Shown here piece after piece: positions 36,098 to 48,379 of a stretch of DNA of 64,000 nt; within the stretch, counting starts at the first letter, position 1; each line of letters starts with the position of its first letter. The notes under the pieces are model-generated. The model saw nothing but the letters and a program-made list of their open reading frames with translations. It made no database searches and was not told the DNA's origin. The translations under genes and the position numbers were made by a program. The DNA is taken from the NCBI RefSeq assembly GCF_001411555.2, contig NC_049903.1, positions 24,378,270-24,442,269 of the forward strand, written 5' to 3'. This stretch comes from Juglans regia. Taxonomy: Eukaryota > Streptophyta > Magnoliopsida > Fagales > Juglandaceae.

Positions 36098-36542
36098 AAG
36101 TTTGAGGCTCTGTAGACTATAGAATATGAGGTTTTGGGTTTTCGGCAGACTTTACGAAATAATTTTTTCAAATTTGATGTTTAGAATTGTGCGGACTGCA
36201 AGGATTAATCTTGTTGGTATATAAGATTTTAGAATCTCCAGACTTTAGGAAATATGTGTTATGAAATTTGAGGTGTTAGATTTTACAGATTTTATGAGTT
36301 GATTTCATGAAGATTGAGGTTTTAAATTTTGTAGGCTCATTCTGTAGACTTTACAAAATGATTTCACAAGATTGAAGGTTTAGATTCTGGAGGCATATTG
36401 TTACCACGTTTGCGTGTACATTTTTATTTAGGTACTTTTATAATTTCAAAGTAGTATATATAGATATTTGTTTTATGATTACAACTAATTTCATATGTTT
36501 ATATGAACTCTATATTTTGAAACATTTATTAAAAATACAAGT

Positions 36543-37615
36543 TCTCAGGATGCCACCTTGTCGTCGCGTACAAAACATTTCGGAGTTAAATACGACTAAT
36601 GATGAAGGAGAAGCAAACCAAGTGCTTCTGACGTACTTCGAGCAGCGGTGCAACACTTAATAGAGTAGCTCACGCATAATCCCCCGACTCGCAACCGCAA
36701 CGGTAATGAAAGAGGCTGCATCATGGAACAGTTGAACTGGATGCACCCTCCTTCATTTGATGGAAGAGGCAAGTCAACGCTAGCAGAGGATTGAGTTCAA
36801 GATATCGAGGAGATACTTCGGATCTTAAATTGCACAAATGAGCAGAAGGTGTTGTACACCACCTTCAAGCTGATCGGTGAAGTGAAACGATGGTGGATTT
36901 TAGAGAGAACCATTAGAGAAGCTGATGGGAGGGGAGTAGTTAGCTGGCCCCACTTCAAGCAGATCTTCTTTGATCGTTTCTTCCCAAGATCAGTCAGAGA
37001 CATTAAGGCCAGGGAGTTTACCCACTTAGTACAGAGAACCATGATAGTACACCAGTACGCTGCTAGATTCATTGAGTTGTCAAGTTTTGCTTCATATTTG
37101 ATCCCCAATGAGGAGAGGGAGACCCAGAAGTTCAAAGAGGGGCTGAATAACAAGATATATGACCGAGTGGTGGCCTTTCAGATCTAGAGTTTCTTAGAGT
37201 TGGTAGATAAGGCCATAATACTCGAGTAGAGCCTCAAGATTAGTGCAAAACTTCAAGATCAGAAGAAGAGAACTACCCCACAAGGATCTTCCTCTAGTAC
37301 GAGTCAAGGTTTGCGGAAGAAGAGCAACAAAGGGAGCAGTTCTGGTCAGAGGCAAACGCAAGGAAATCAACCAAATGACCTCGGTAGGTTTTGTAATCGT
37401 GCACACATAGGAGAGTGCAGAAGGGAGGTGGGGTCGTGTTTCGATGCGGTAAGACCGGGCACTTCATCAGGGAATGCCCATTACCATTGGGAGACAACAA
37501 GAAGCCCAACCCACCTGCAAGTCCCCAACAGGCGATATAGGAAAATAACTAGCATAGAATGGGACCGGCTCGTGCATTGGCACCTGGAGATGCTGAGGAC
37601 GACAATAATGTGATC
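36543..37615 (+). pseudogene. Ty3/gypsy (Del/Tekay-like) gag, degenerate
   Basis: An ATG at 36549 opens MPPCRRVQNI, followed by stops. The main gag domain reads from about 36735: MHPPSFDGRGKSTLAED, then VLYTTFKLIGEVKRWWILER, GVVSWPHFKQIFFDRFFPRS, KAREFTHLVQ and NEERETQKFKEGLNNKIYDRV. This is the retrotransposon gag domain of chromovirus-type elements. Past 37300 the chain becomes Ser/Gln-rich. The zinc knuckle (CGKTGHFIREC) near 37445-37485 is in a shifted frame: one base is lost between its first two cysteines. Stops at 36659, 36797 and 37186 confirm a dead copy. No protease or reverse transcriptase is recognised after it. Confidence 0.8.
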
Positions 37616-38302
37616 ACAGGTACTCTACTCCTTTTCTACTTGAAAGTAATTATTTTAGTTGAGTTGGGATTAGTCATTCTTGCATTTTAATAGAATTTTA
37701 CTAAGTGTTATAGCTTAGAATATTGAAGTTGGATTGAAGAGAATATGCATGATTTTCCAAAGGATGACATAGACAACATAGGAATGTACAAGGGTGCGTA
37801 GTCTAAAATTACAAGCCTGGTAAGAATTGCGCAAATAGGCGTTGAAAGGGATTACACCCAATAATTCATATCCATGAGACTCTAGCCTTAGGTGTTTGGT
37901 TGGTCAATTTGTACAATGGAAGCATGGATTTTGGAAATTTGATGGTTTGAAAATAGACTTTGTGAGGATTTAGGAGTTAGTGAATTGAGCTCACTTAGGA
38001 CTTAACCTTGAAGCATTTAATCTTACTATTATTAGAAGGTTGAAATGTTATGTTGAGAGTTATTTTTATAATTATATGCGAAGTTCAGTTAAAAAAATAG
38101 AGGAATTATTAGACTTGTAATTCCATTGTTGAGGCTTATACTTTTAGGTTTGAACACGGGGTCGTGTATGGAAATCGACACTAGGATTTTGGATAGTTAC
38201 TGGGGCGAGAGATATGGGAAAATTCGGATTTTAAAATATTAGATTTGACATAATATTCGGAGTTTAAAATAGGCATAGATTATGAGGGATAAATATTTCT
38301 AA
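37616..38302. other. Non-coding remainder after the gag fragment
   Basis: AT-rich sequence with no recognisable pol domain. Either the element is internally deleted here or the sequence has decayed past recognition. Confidence 0.4.
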
Positions 38303-39405
38303 TTGGGAAGAAGTTTGTCTATCCCTTGTTTACGCCTGGATGAGAATGATAGTTCCACTTGGTCAAGCGTTCTTCTAACCCGTGCTAATATCAACAGGTT
38401 TGTGGTTTCACCCAACCGGGCTCATGTCTTTGGCCGTCAATTTATGGGCACCCCTTCTCTATCTTGGGGACAAAAGAGGGGGCCTTCGACTTCTGTTTGC
38501 CAAAAGGGGAAGAAGGCCCTCTCAGAGCTAGGCACTGTTCATGCTGAGGCTAACCCTTCTGACGAATCGAGTTCTACCAGGGAAAGGCCCTCTCAAACTC
38601 TTCATTTGCAGATTCTCTTGATGAAATTATGGAACAGGTTGAGGTTGATTTGGAGTTGGTGTTGGAGCTTGAATCCTCAAGTTGTCCCGGCGGGCTTTGA
38701 TTCCCCTTTTAATGAGGTTGGTGAGGCCTCTTTGGCTCTGAGTGGTGACGTATTTTTGTAAATTCCTCTAGTTTTTCTCGCAAGCTTTGCTGCCCCTTCA
38801 ACAACTTCTGGCTGGGCCACTTCAGAAATTCCCTTTGTTTTTCTATAATTCCTTCTTGAAGATCCCCTAGGCATGGATTTTAGCGGGGGCCGTGTATCTA
38901 TTCCCTCCTCACTCTTTAGCACTTCGCCGATGGGGGGAGAGGTTCCTTCACCTATGCTCTTGAATAACTCGCCTTTTGAAGACTACCCCTGGGTTCAATC
39001 GAGTAAGCGGGGAACAGTGTCTTTGTTTCCCCTATTTCACCCCCTCGCCCTCGCCCGAGTTCCTTGTCAGTGAAGGGTATGGGCGAAATGGGTGGCTTCG
39101 TGCCTTTCGTTGAGAGGACCTTTAACACCTCGGGCTTGCCTGGCCCCTCAAGTTCTCGCCCCGCTAGCACCACCCCCCAAGCTGATGGACGTAGTGAGGA
39201 GGTCGTTTGGGCCATGGTGCAAAAGCTCTGAGGCTTTCTATCCCCGATGAGTTATGCTTTTGATTCTTCACCTTTTATTGTGTTGTGATTATGACTCGTT
39301 TTATGGTCCAGGGGGTAGATCACTTGGCGACCTGGATAGTGGATAGTCATATTGATTTGGAGGAAGAAAACTAATTGACGAGATCCTTAATGGATCGGGC
39401 GCATT
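38303..39405 (+). pseudogene. Degenerate mobile-element ORF, left half
   Basis: The composition switches sharply to GC-richer coding-like DNA. A 152-codon frame (LDENDSSTW...NRAHVFGRQFMGTPSLSWGQ...ERPSQTLHLQ) is followed in other frames by Ser/Pro-rich peptides (FSGGRVSIPSSLFSTSP; GLPGPSSSRPASTTPQADGR) and, at 39310-39400, VDHLATWIVDSHIDLEEEN then LTRSLMDRAH. The style resembles the large plant 'mobile domain/putative transposon protein' ORFs with a low-complexity middle and a coiled-coil C-terminus; that assignment is from memory and tentative. The text resumes after the LTR insertion at 42755. Confidence 0.4.
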
Positions 39406-42400
39406 TGTAATACCCAAATCCTACTACGTAGGTCCTTACGTCATTTTATTAATTCTTTAACTTAAATATTTTGAGGTAAAGATTTTTATTATTTTATTTT
39501 AAGATGAGTATGCTTTATTTTAAAATGGGATTTATTAAAATAAATCAATGGTATGATTTTAAGACCTTACAATATTTTCCTTAAGCTCTCTAATTTTACT
39601 TATTCAATAAATAGCTCAATTATTCTCTACCATTGAATTGGTAGATGAAAAGTAACCTTGAGGTGGATAGATCTCCACCATTCATTTGCTTCCTTGTGAT
39701 GGAAGAAGGGAACAAATACCAAAATGTCCTTGCCTCTTCTCCAAGTCTACGGCTAAGGCAACCAAAAAGGAGAAAAAAGGCAATTCAATCCCTTAGTCTT
39801 TCCCTTACCCGTCGATCTCCACTCAAGTAACAAAAAAAAAAAAAAAACGATCTTCCTCTCCAAGCAACCAAGCCAACGCCACCACCCTCTCTTCTTCTCC
39901 TCTCTTCTCATTTTCAAGAAACCAAGCTCCTCTTGTCTCCTTCAAGCTTTGTGACTCCATAGCAAAAGAAGAAAACATCTTCCTCCATCTCCAAGCCGTG
40001 TGTATCTCATCTCTACCTATTTTCGGTTTTGACTCAAAACTTGGGACCAAAGCTTGATTTCATCTTCTAAAGGGTGAAATCTTGAAGGTAATAGACTTTT
40101 GCTTTATTCCCTATGATTTACATGTGGGTTTCGTGTTTCACCATTTTTCTTACCTATGATATTTCGGCTTTAGGGTTTAACACAGAGCTATCATTTCATT
40201 CTACATGGCTATACCACTATATGGTCCTCTATCTTGCCTCTTGAAAGGAGCTAAGAGCTTAAGGTAAAAATCGTAATTTGACTCATTTGTTTTAAATGTG
40301 ATTTTGGAGGCCAACTAAGTTTTTTTAGTTTGCATTTTAATTATAGTTATTATCTATGTTGTCAATGAAAGTGAATGCTCTATTTTTGGCCCAAACCGAG
40401 TATGTTGAAGCTTTTTTGCTATGTATTTTCCTATCATTCGAAAATGGTATTTTGCTATTAAACTTGGTTAGTCATAAGTGATGTCAGTTGATCTTTTGAT
40501 ATATATATATATATATATATATTTATGTTGGTACCATGTGTCTTGTGTTGAGATTTGGTTGGTAATCTATTTTTAGGATGCTAGAGATTCGGTTTAGAGG
40601 TTTTGCTTGTGTATTTTATATCTTGCTTTTAAAATGTATTAAGTGAGTAAAGCATAAACTTAAGTGTTTAAAGGTTTTAAAGTTGCTTAATAGGTAATTT
40701 TGCTATACTTTATGCTACTCTAATTTTAATGGGATATGTTATCTAAATTATTTAAAATATTGCTTATGTGATTAACTTAGGTATAGGAGTTAATTGTGCA
40801 TGGTATATTACGATATGTATAGCTGTCCAAGTACCCCTAAGCCCATGTCATGCCACGTCTTGATGTAAAAATAGCCCATGTATCTTGTCCCTCATTTGTT
40901 TAAATTCTAACTAATCCAAAAGTCCAAAATATTGATAAGCTAACCTTTTATAATGAGGGACCACAAGTTGATTTAAAGGGCATGTTTCCTAAGTTTGTTT
41001 AGTCTATTTGAGATGCATAAATCTATTTTAAAATCCATTGTTGAGAATTTTCAAATTTTATCTCCTAATGTCCATAACTCAAAGTGAGCTTGAACCAAAG
41101 AGACCTCACTTGAAGCCTATGAATTCTTAACTACTTTTCATAAAAGCTTTTAAAATAGACATTCTATAGACAGCTAGCATGTCTTAATATTTAATTTATT
41201 ACTCATGTAAGTTGAGGTGAGGAGTAGTCATTAGTTTAATGCTAAGCATAAAAGGAATGTTAGATTGTAGCATCGTGCCTTTCTCTTTTAAGGGGAAGAC
41301 TAAAGAATATTGTATGAGTATTAACACGCTTATGCCATTTATTGGAATAGGACCTATATTGACATTGAAAGTATCGAGGAGCATAGAGGTGAGTAGCTAT
41401 GATCATGCTGCTTACATCAAGTTCTTTTTATGAAAAAATGTTTCTCTCTCTTATTGCAAATGTTCTTCTAAAGAAAAGAGTAAATGAATATAGTATGTAC
41501 AAACACTTTCTTAATAGCCCATGTTAAGTACCTTATCGATTATAATTGTATATATGTGTATGAGGTAATGCATGCATGTAGGTTCTATCTCATGAGATTG
41601 TCATACATGTTCTCTCAAGAAACTTATTGATTATTCTTATATGTAGTGTAATATGAAAATATATCTTATTCATAAAAATGCATGTGCATCGGACTAAGAA
41701 AGATGATGAAAATATTTTGATTGTAAAGGAAAGGAAAGGAATGTCACATGTCTTAACTGATGCTTTAAATAATGCGAAGAAAGTGTTTTAAAATGTCCCT
41801 ATAAACTTATGCTTTATGGATGCCATGAAAGATGATGTTTAAGCTCATGCTTTTAAATGACGCTTTTCCATGAATGGACTGTTAAATGAAAATGACTGAA
41901 ATGAATGAAAGAAAGGACTGAATGAATGAATATTTTAATGTATAAAAATACGTAATGGGCATATGAATGAAAGGGTACCAAAGGAATGGGCAAATTGCAA
42001 TGTCGGGTAAGTAGTACTGGTAGTGCATCCAATGTTGCCCCCTGACTGAAAGAGATTCTCAACCTGTGGCCACGGGCAAAATCTAGGTCCAAAAGAAGAT
42101 TGCTAACCCCAACACACGGGGTGTAATAGTTTGTACCGACCAAACGAAAGTGAAACATGAAAGCATAATTATTTCTCAAAAATAAAAAAATGTTTATGCA
42201 TGAAAGTATTGTTATGCCTTAAAATGTTTATGCATGAAAGCATTATCAAATTCTCAAAATTCTTATGTATGCATGTTTTCAAAAGAAAAAGAATAGATGC
42301 CTAGTATGTTCACTGCATGATGTATTACTTACTGAGTATTCGACTCACTTTGTGTATATGTTTTAAACGTTTAGGTAATGACGAAGAGGCTGGGAGCAAG

Positions 42401-42754
42401 GCATTACTGCAGAGGGAGAGGCAGACACATAGTATCTTCCCTGTTGGTTTGACCTTGCACAGATGATGGGTTCTGTTTATGGATGTTGTTTTTATGTTGA
42501 GATGGAGTCTCTTCCTAACTAAAACAGTTATGTTTTTATGAGCGTATGATGGACTCTGAGAGTCTCTTATGGATGAATGTTTGAATAGAATATCTATAAG
42601 ATATTCCCTTTATTAAATTAGAAATTTAGAGTACACGTGTTTCATGTTCATGCTGATTGCATATTACTAGAAAGAAATAAATAAAGAAGAAAGAAAAGAA
42701 AAGGGACATATATGTACATAGCGATTCCGCCCTTTCTGGGGAGGGTTTGTTACA
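39406..42754 (+). mobile_element. Probable solo gypsy LTR, 3.35 kb, inside the mobile-element ORF
   Basis: Starts TGTAATACCCAAATCC and ends GGGTTTGTTACA. It carries the family landmarks: TGGTAGTGCATCC near 42019, GTGGCCACGGGC near 42066, GAGTATTCGACTC near 42335 and 'agagggagaggcagacac' near 42411. Flanks are gcatt and acatc, only 3 of 5 matching, so a target duplication is weak. The interruption is still clear because coding-like sequence stops at its left edge and resumes at its right. A (TA)n run lies at 40499-40522. Open frames inside are fortuitous. Confidence 0.6.
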
Positions 42755-43504
42755 ACATCGTGTTGTCCTTACTACTTAGGCTGATTGGGAGGAGATGGCG
42801 AGGAACCTGTCACAGATGGAGTCATATTCTCATTTCTTGGAGGACTAGGTATCCTTTCTTCAAGAGGAGATGGGTGTTATTCAGCGCGACTTGGGGGCAT
42901 CCTAGTAGGATGTGGGTTGATGTCACCTTGAGGCAAAGTTTTTGGAGGTAAAACATGACATGTTGTGCGATCACCTTGGCCAAATGGACAAGGAATTGGA
43001 GGAGATTGGGCAGCATAGTTCTAACTAAGTGAACCGCTTGGCCAAATCCAAGGAAGACTAGTAGGAACTGCCCATCCAGCTTAGCATTGCTTGTGGCAAG
43101 AAAGTTAGCTTCGAGGAACAGTTGGAGGAAGTTAACCGAGAACTCAAGGGCCATGATCAATATTATCTACAACTGTACAAAATTTCTAAGAGTTACAAGA
43201 AAAAGCTAGATGACTCGAGTTGAGGGTGGTTGAGCTAACCGCCGACCTGGAGGTCTCTTAGGAAAGAGTTGTTCGCCTTTCTCCCCAGTTGGCGGCTACT
43301 TGTTCCATTTGAAACCGAGCTTAGGGCATGGGCTACAAGCTTGGCCTCAAACAGCGTAGAGAATATCTCCTTACCCATCCTGGATCAAACTTGTGAAAGC
43401 TGAAGTTGAAATCCCTCAAGGCAAGTCGTGCTACTTGCCAGTTTTTGATTCTCTAGGGAGGGACAAGATGCCCGACTCCTTCCCATTGCTTGCTTGTCAA
43501 GATG
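42755..43504 (+). pseudogene. Degenerate mobile-element ORF, right half (coiled coil)
   Basis: Across frames the plus strand reads DWEEMARNLSQMESYSHFLE, then EEMGVIQRDLGA, QLEEVNRELKGHDQYYLQLY, KISKSYKKKLDDS and RVVELTADLE, a charged heptad-like coiled coil, then PQLAAT and a terminal DSLGRDKMPDSFP-like peptide. Frameshifts and stops are frequent. It is collinear with the left half at 38303-39405. Confidence 0.45.
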
Positions 43505-43559
43505 CTTGATGTTTAATCTTTATAATTTTTACATATTGGGTGATGTGTAAAAACATTTA

Positions 43560-43794
43560 GGCCTCGTTTGTTTTCACAATACATCTCATCTCATCTCATC
43601 TAATCATTACAATTTTACCAAATTCCCGCATAAAATAAAATAAACAATTCAACTTTTTCAAATCTTAAAACAATAATAATATTAAAAAAATATATTCTAA
43701 CAATATTTTATTTAATTTTCAAATTTTATCTCAACTCAACTCATCCCATCTCATCTCATCGCATCGCATCTCATCTACGAAAACAAAAGAGGCC
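43560..43794. mobile_element. MITE, best preserved copy of the GAGATGAG family
   Basis: Starts GGCCTCGTTTGTTTTC and ends GAAAACAAAAGAGGCC, an inverted repeat of about 16 bp. Subterminal arrays of 'catctcatctcatct' lie at both ends. The 235-bp body is AT-rich and non-coding. The left flank is TTA, the right TTT, near the 3-bp TTA/TAA target of PIF/Harbinger elements. Confidence 0.8.
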
Positions 43795-43980
43795 TTTCAA
43801 TATTTTTCTAGTTAATTTGGATGGCGTTTCGAGTGATACAATAGTTTTCTTGCCTCTTAGGTTTATATGGATGGCTTTGTCGCTTTGTTTAGTTTATTGT
43901 CTAGTGGATTAGTTTTTTGACTGACTACTGTTTCCATTTTTTTGGTGAGAGGGAGAGACTTGGGGAATGATTGTGTTTTC

Positions 43981-44364
43981 AAGGCGAGGAGGAAAATATC
44001 TTTCTAAGTTGTTTAATCCTCCATTCGCCGATGCGAGTGGAGATACTCGATGGGAGATGGGCTTAACCGCCTATTTATGGTGAAGAGCGAAACACTTTTC
44101 TAAATTGTTTCCTCCTTCGTTCACCGGGGTGAGGGGAGACATTCGGTTTTATATTAGGCGGGAGATGAGCTCAACCGTGTTTTTATAGCTAGGAGGAAAA
44201 TACATTTCTAAGTTGTTTTCTCCTTTGTTCCCTGGGGCGAGTGGAGACACTCGACTTTTTATTAGGCGGGAGATGGGCTCGATGCTTTTTTATGACAAGG
44301 ATGGAAACAATTTTCCTCCTTTGTTCGCCAGGGCGAGCGGTCTTTATATTAGGCGGGAGATGGG
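43981..44364 (+). repeat. Tandem array, about four 107-bp units
   Basis: Four units share 'aggaggaaaata', 'ttctaagttgtttt', 'ctcctttgttc', 'ggggcgagtggagacactcg' and 'attaggcgggagatgggct'. The last unit is shortened and the array stops abruptly at GGAGATGGG. It follows the mobile-element ORF and may be its 3' untranslated region. Confidence 0.8.
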
Positions 44365-46796
44365 AGGGGCATACATTACTTAACTTTAGAAAATAGTCTT
44401 CGAAAGTAAGATGAGAATTACTAAACTTTTTAAAATTTTTCTTTCCTTTCCAGGATATAAAAGATTCTATAGTTAAAATTTAAAAATTGCTTTGAAAATT
44501 TAAAAGAGAGTTTACAATGAAATTCATTAAAATAAATTACAAAGTCCATTTTACAAAACATGAGTCCATACATCGTTTAAAACTTGCCTAGTCTTCTGTC
44601 ACATTTTCCCTAGATCATATATATCCTGATGCTTTGTCCTCTTTTTATTTCTGGGAGGGGCATACATTAAAAACAAAATGAGTCGAATATGCAGTAAGCA
44701 TTACTTCATACTATAAAAATATACTAACATAGGTTTTTATTCATGCATTTATCATTCTTCTGCATACTTTACATGAAACATTTTTCTTTCTTTGAAAATA
44801 GTACAAGGTGTGTTTTTTTTTTTTAAAAGGTTTTCGTTCCTTATAAAACATTTCTCACGCCTTGTATATTCCTTTATAAAGAGATAAATCATTTCATAAC
44901 ATCCAATTAACTCATATCATTTTCCATTGGCCGGTACACACTGTTACGCCCTGTATATTAGGATTATCAGTCTCTTGGAATCGGGTTTCGTCTGTGGCCA
45001 CCACAAGTTGGGAATCTCTTTCTGTTAGGATGGAACCACTTGGTGCACTACCAATGGAATCGATCTAGCATTGCAATATGCCATTTTCTCTTGGTACTAT
45101 CATTCATTTTCTCAGTCATTATGTAACTTTATACATTAAAGCATTCGATGTCTTTCCTTTCCTTTCCATTCATTTCATTCATCAGTCAATTTCATTTCAT
45201 AAAACATCATTTCATATCATAGAACATAAATCATCATCATTTCCTTTCATGGAACATAAAGTCAATAAATACTATCTATAGTATCCATTTCATATGCATA
45301 CAACTATTTTTGGGGTGCATAGAAAGGAGTTGCCAAAGAAGGTCATTACATACATATACTTAAAAAACATTATTACTTTAGCATACTTTCATAAACCATC
45401 ATTTCATTTTCTTTCTCATAAAACTAGTTCATTTCATTAAACTCGATAGGGGCATCTTAATATACCATCCCCAACATGATCAATAGATAAGAAAAATACA
45501 TACAACGAAATGCTTTGCCAACAACTCTATGTGCATATTTGTAGTTGTTTTTTAATCATTTGCCATGAGATTATATGTTAAAGATTCAACCATTGATCCA
45601 AAAGTCCTAGGACTGTTAGATACTAATTTGGTTAAACCTTTAACCCTCATGATTATAATATTTCACCATGCTTCGGAATTCGACGTCTACAGGGGCCCAC
45701 TCTATCAATACTCCAGTGGTAGCTCTTTCCCTTTTAGCGGCTTCACTCATCTATCGGTATTAATGAATACTATGCTAATACATAGTACCAAGGCATTTTA
45801 ATCAAGCCTATACGTCACCCCCTCCATAACTTGAAATCGTGATCTGGTCCCTGCTCTGATACCAATTGGTATAGACCCGACCATTTATCCAAAAGCTATG
45901 AGACTGTTGATATTAATTTGGTTAAACCTTTAAGCCTTATAATCATAACAGGTTCTAGGGCTGGTCCCAACGGCTTTGAAGAGAGCTTGTTCACGGTGCT
46001 GTTGCTCGGATCCCGTGAAACTTCCTCAAATCTCTTTCTCGACTACTGCTCAACGGAGAGAGAAGACTTGGTTGCCCATTGTTGTTGCTATCATCGTTGA
46101 CTGGTCTTCGGCTGCTTGTTGAGTTTCTTAATGGAGCAGTGGAAGGGGAGGGGGTCGAGAGGGAGGTTTTGTTGGGGTAAACACCAGCGACTTATGAATG
46201 AGCAATGGTGGTGGTGATGGCCAGTGGGGACGTGCAACTTTAATTCAAGGGTTGGGATAAATCATAGAGAAAATAAAATAAACTAAAGAAATAAGTAGAG
46301 AAATGTAAATAGGAAATGGAATGGGACTAAGTTTTAAGATCTGAATTTTTTTCCTTGATCCAACATTAATATTTTTCATCATAGAATAAAATAGGGAATC
46401 TTGATAAATATTTCTAAGAGAAATAAAGTCATCTAACAAAATATAGTTTTTAACATAAATAAAATAATTAATTCTAATGAATATTTCCAAGAGTGATAAA
46501 ATAATTTAAATAAAATGAATTTGTAAAAATGTTATTTGCAAGGGCTCCAAAAATTAAAGAGGTCATGACACCTTAAATAATTTTGGACTTTTAAAATATT
46601 TGGAAGATTTTAAAACACTTGGCTCGATTTTAAAACCATTCGCTAGATTTAAAAATAAAGATTAGAGTTTTAAAATTTTAGACGAGGCTCGTGACCAATT
46701 CGAGAGGAAAATGAACTGTTGGTCACACAACCAAAGGTTGCTCGAACCTAACTGAGCAAAAGTTTTCGCACCCCAGGACAAGGAAAGGGTGCTACA
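44365..46796 (-). repeat. Minus-strand LTR material, composite
   Basis: Read on the minus strand, position 46796 begins TGTAGCACCC, an LTR-like start. The stretch 45080-44930 matches the LTR module of 41985-42130 (TTGGTAGTGCACCAAG, 'gagattcccaacttgtgg', GTAACAGTGTGTACCGGCC). Between them, GCTCTGATACCA at 45853-45864 is a primer-binding site in minus orientation. A segment of about 75 bp is directly repeated at 45571-45645 and 45876-45950, so at least two elements are merged. A 17-bp direct repeat (GGGAGGGGCATACATTA) sits at 44362 and 44653. Individual boundaries cannot be set. Confidence 0.45.
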
Positions 46797-47676
46797 TCAG
46801 GGTGAATAACAAATGGTCCTCTAAAGGGTGAGCAGTAAAAAAAGTAAATACAGTGATGTTTGCCAAGAACTTGTCTCGGGACGCCCAAAAGTAAAAGTGC
46901 TCGCTGCCCAGAGCAAACATCGACATCTCACACCCATGGGTGAGCACTTTAGTCATATTACATACTCAAGAATTGTGCCCGATGGGCGTAGGAGCTTGCA
47001 TAAATCATACTAGCCCCACGAGATCTAATACTTAGATCTCGAGCATGTTAAGTGTAGATCGTCGATAGTATCCGATCAAGTCCATGACAAAAATTCCCAC
47101 AAGAAATCTCCATCTCAGAACCATTTAGCTGACGACACAAATACCCATAAAAATCTCCATCTTAGAACCATCAAGCCGATGGCAGAAATATACACCATAA
47201 ATCTCCATCTCAGATCCACAACAGACGACTATGGGTCTCTGGTGCGAAAGTGAATATATCTCTAGTTTTTTCTCTATATTTCCATCTTTGTTGCGACCAC
47301 GAGTGTCATCGTGAGCAAATTCAGTCATGTTAATGTAGTCGTCCATCTCTTTGTGCTCACACCATGGTTGACAAATAAGCATGGATCTGCAATTTTGTTG
47401 GAGAAGTCTGAAGCAGAATGAGAAGAGAAAGAACAAAAGAATGAAAATTAATAAAAGGGTAGATGGAGAGTGGGGAATATGAGAGAAGATGAAGATGAAT
47501 TTGGATATAGAGATTTCTAGTTGTCATCAACTGATTTAATTTGGATCAAGGTTGTTTCTATCTAATTTGATTTGTTCTAGAGGCATTTTAGTTAGTTCGG
47601 ATATGCGTCAGAGACATTTTAGACTAACCTAGATCTCTTGCAGGAGCACCTTCGTCATATCGACAAAAGTAGCAAG
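46797..47676. other. Repeat-bearing intergenic DNA
   Basis: No gene supported. Three diverged copies of 'aaatctccatctcagaacca' occur at about 47105, 47150 and 47201. A perfect 10-bp-arm palindrome (CGAGATCTAA, loop TAC, TTAGATCTCG) lies at 47019-47041. It is probably a fragment of a larger transposon I cannot name. Confidence 0.5.
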
Positions 47677-48379
47677 TAGGGGTGTAACCGGTCCGGTCCG
47701 GTCCGGTTTTGGACAAATTCTAGGATCGAACTGGTATGTACTGGTTTTGCATTTTTCAAAACCGATTACGCCCCGGTTACCCTCCTAAACCGGTACCTCC
47801 AGTTTTACCAGTTTCTGGTCCGGTCTTCTGATTTTTTTTAAATGTAAAAAATATATAATAAAGTGTTACTTCTTATGATAAAATGTTATTAATAATTTAA
47901 TATATATATTATGTTTAAAGCATATGATCAATTAAATTTTTATATTTAAGATTAAACTTTTATTTTATAAATTATAATAACATTATCTTATATATAATTA
48001 TATTAATAACATATGATCAAACAAATTACAAATATTCATATTTAAGTTAACATTTTATGTTATAATGTATAAATTATAATATGAAATTATTTCATATATG
48101 ATATATAATTATATATATTATATATAAAAATTTAATATATAATTATATATTATATATAAAACTTATAATATAAATATTTTGTATAATATATAATTAATTT
48201 ATATATATATTTTTTTTCAACATGTCCGGTCCGGTCTCGAAAACTATGGAACAGAAATCGGATTGGATCCGGCCAGTTTTCATAATATAGGAATCGGTTT
48301 CGGACCGGACCGGTTCAAAACCGAATTAACCGTTCCGATTTGGTCCAGTCCGATTTTTTAGTTTAAATTTACATCTCTA
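47677..48379. mobile_element. Non-autonomous hAT element
   Basis: Starts TAGGGGTGTAACC and ends TTTACATCTCTA, whose reverse TAGAGATGTAAA matches 9 of the first 11 bases. Flanks gtagcaag (47669-47676) and ataacaag (48380-48387) agree at 6 of 8 positions, a worn 8-bp target duplication. Both subterminal zones are dense in CCGGTCCGGTCC and GGACCGGACCGG. The 400-bp core is nearly pure A/T with no transposase. Confidence 0.75.

Noticed and set aside
39645..40050. Open frames of 61-75 codons on both strands
   Set aside because: Inside the LTR at 39406-42754 and without recognisable domains.
47125..47436. 103-codon minus-strand frame
   Set aside because: It crosses the 'aaatctccatct' repeats and has no recognisable domain; taken as repeat DNA.
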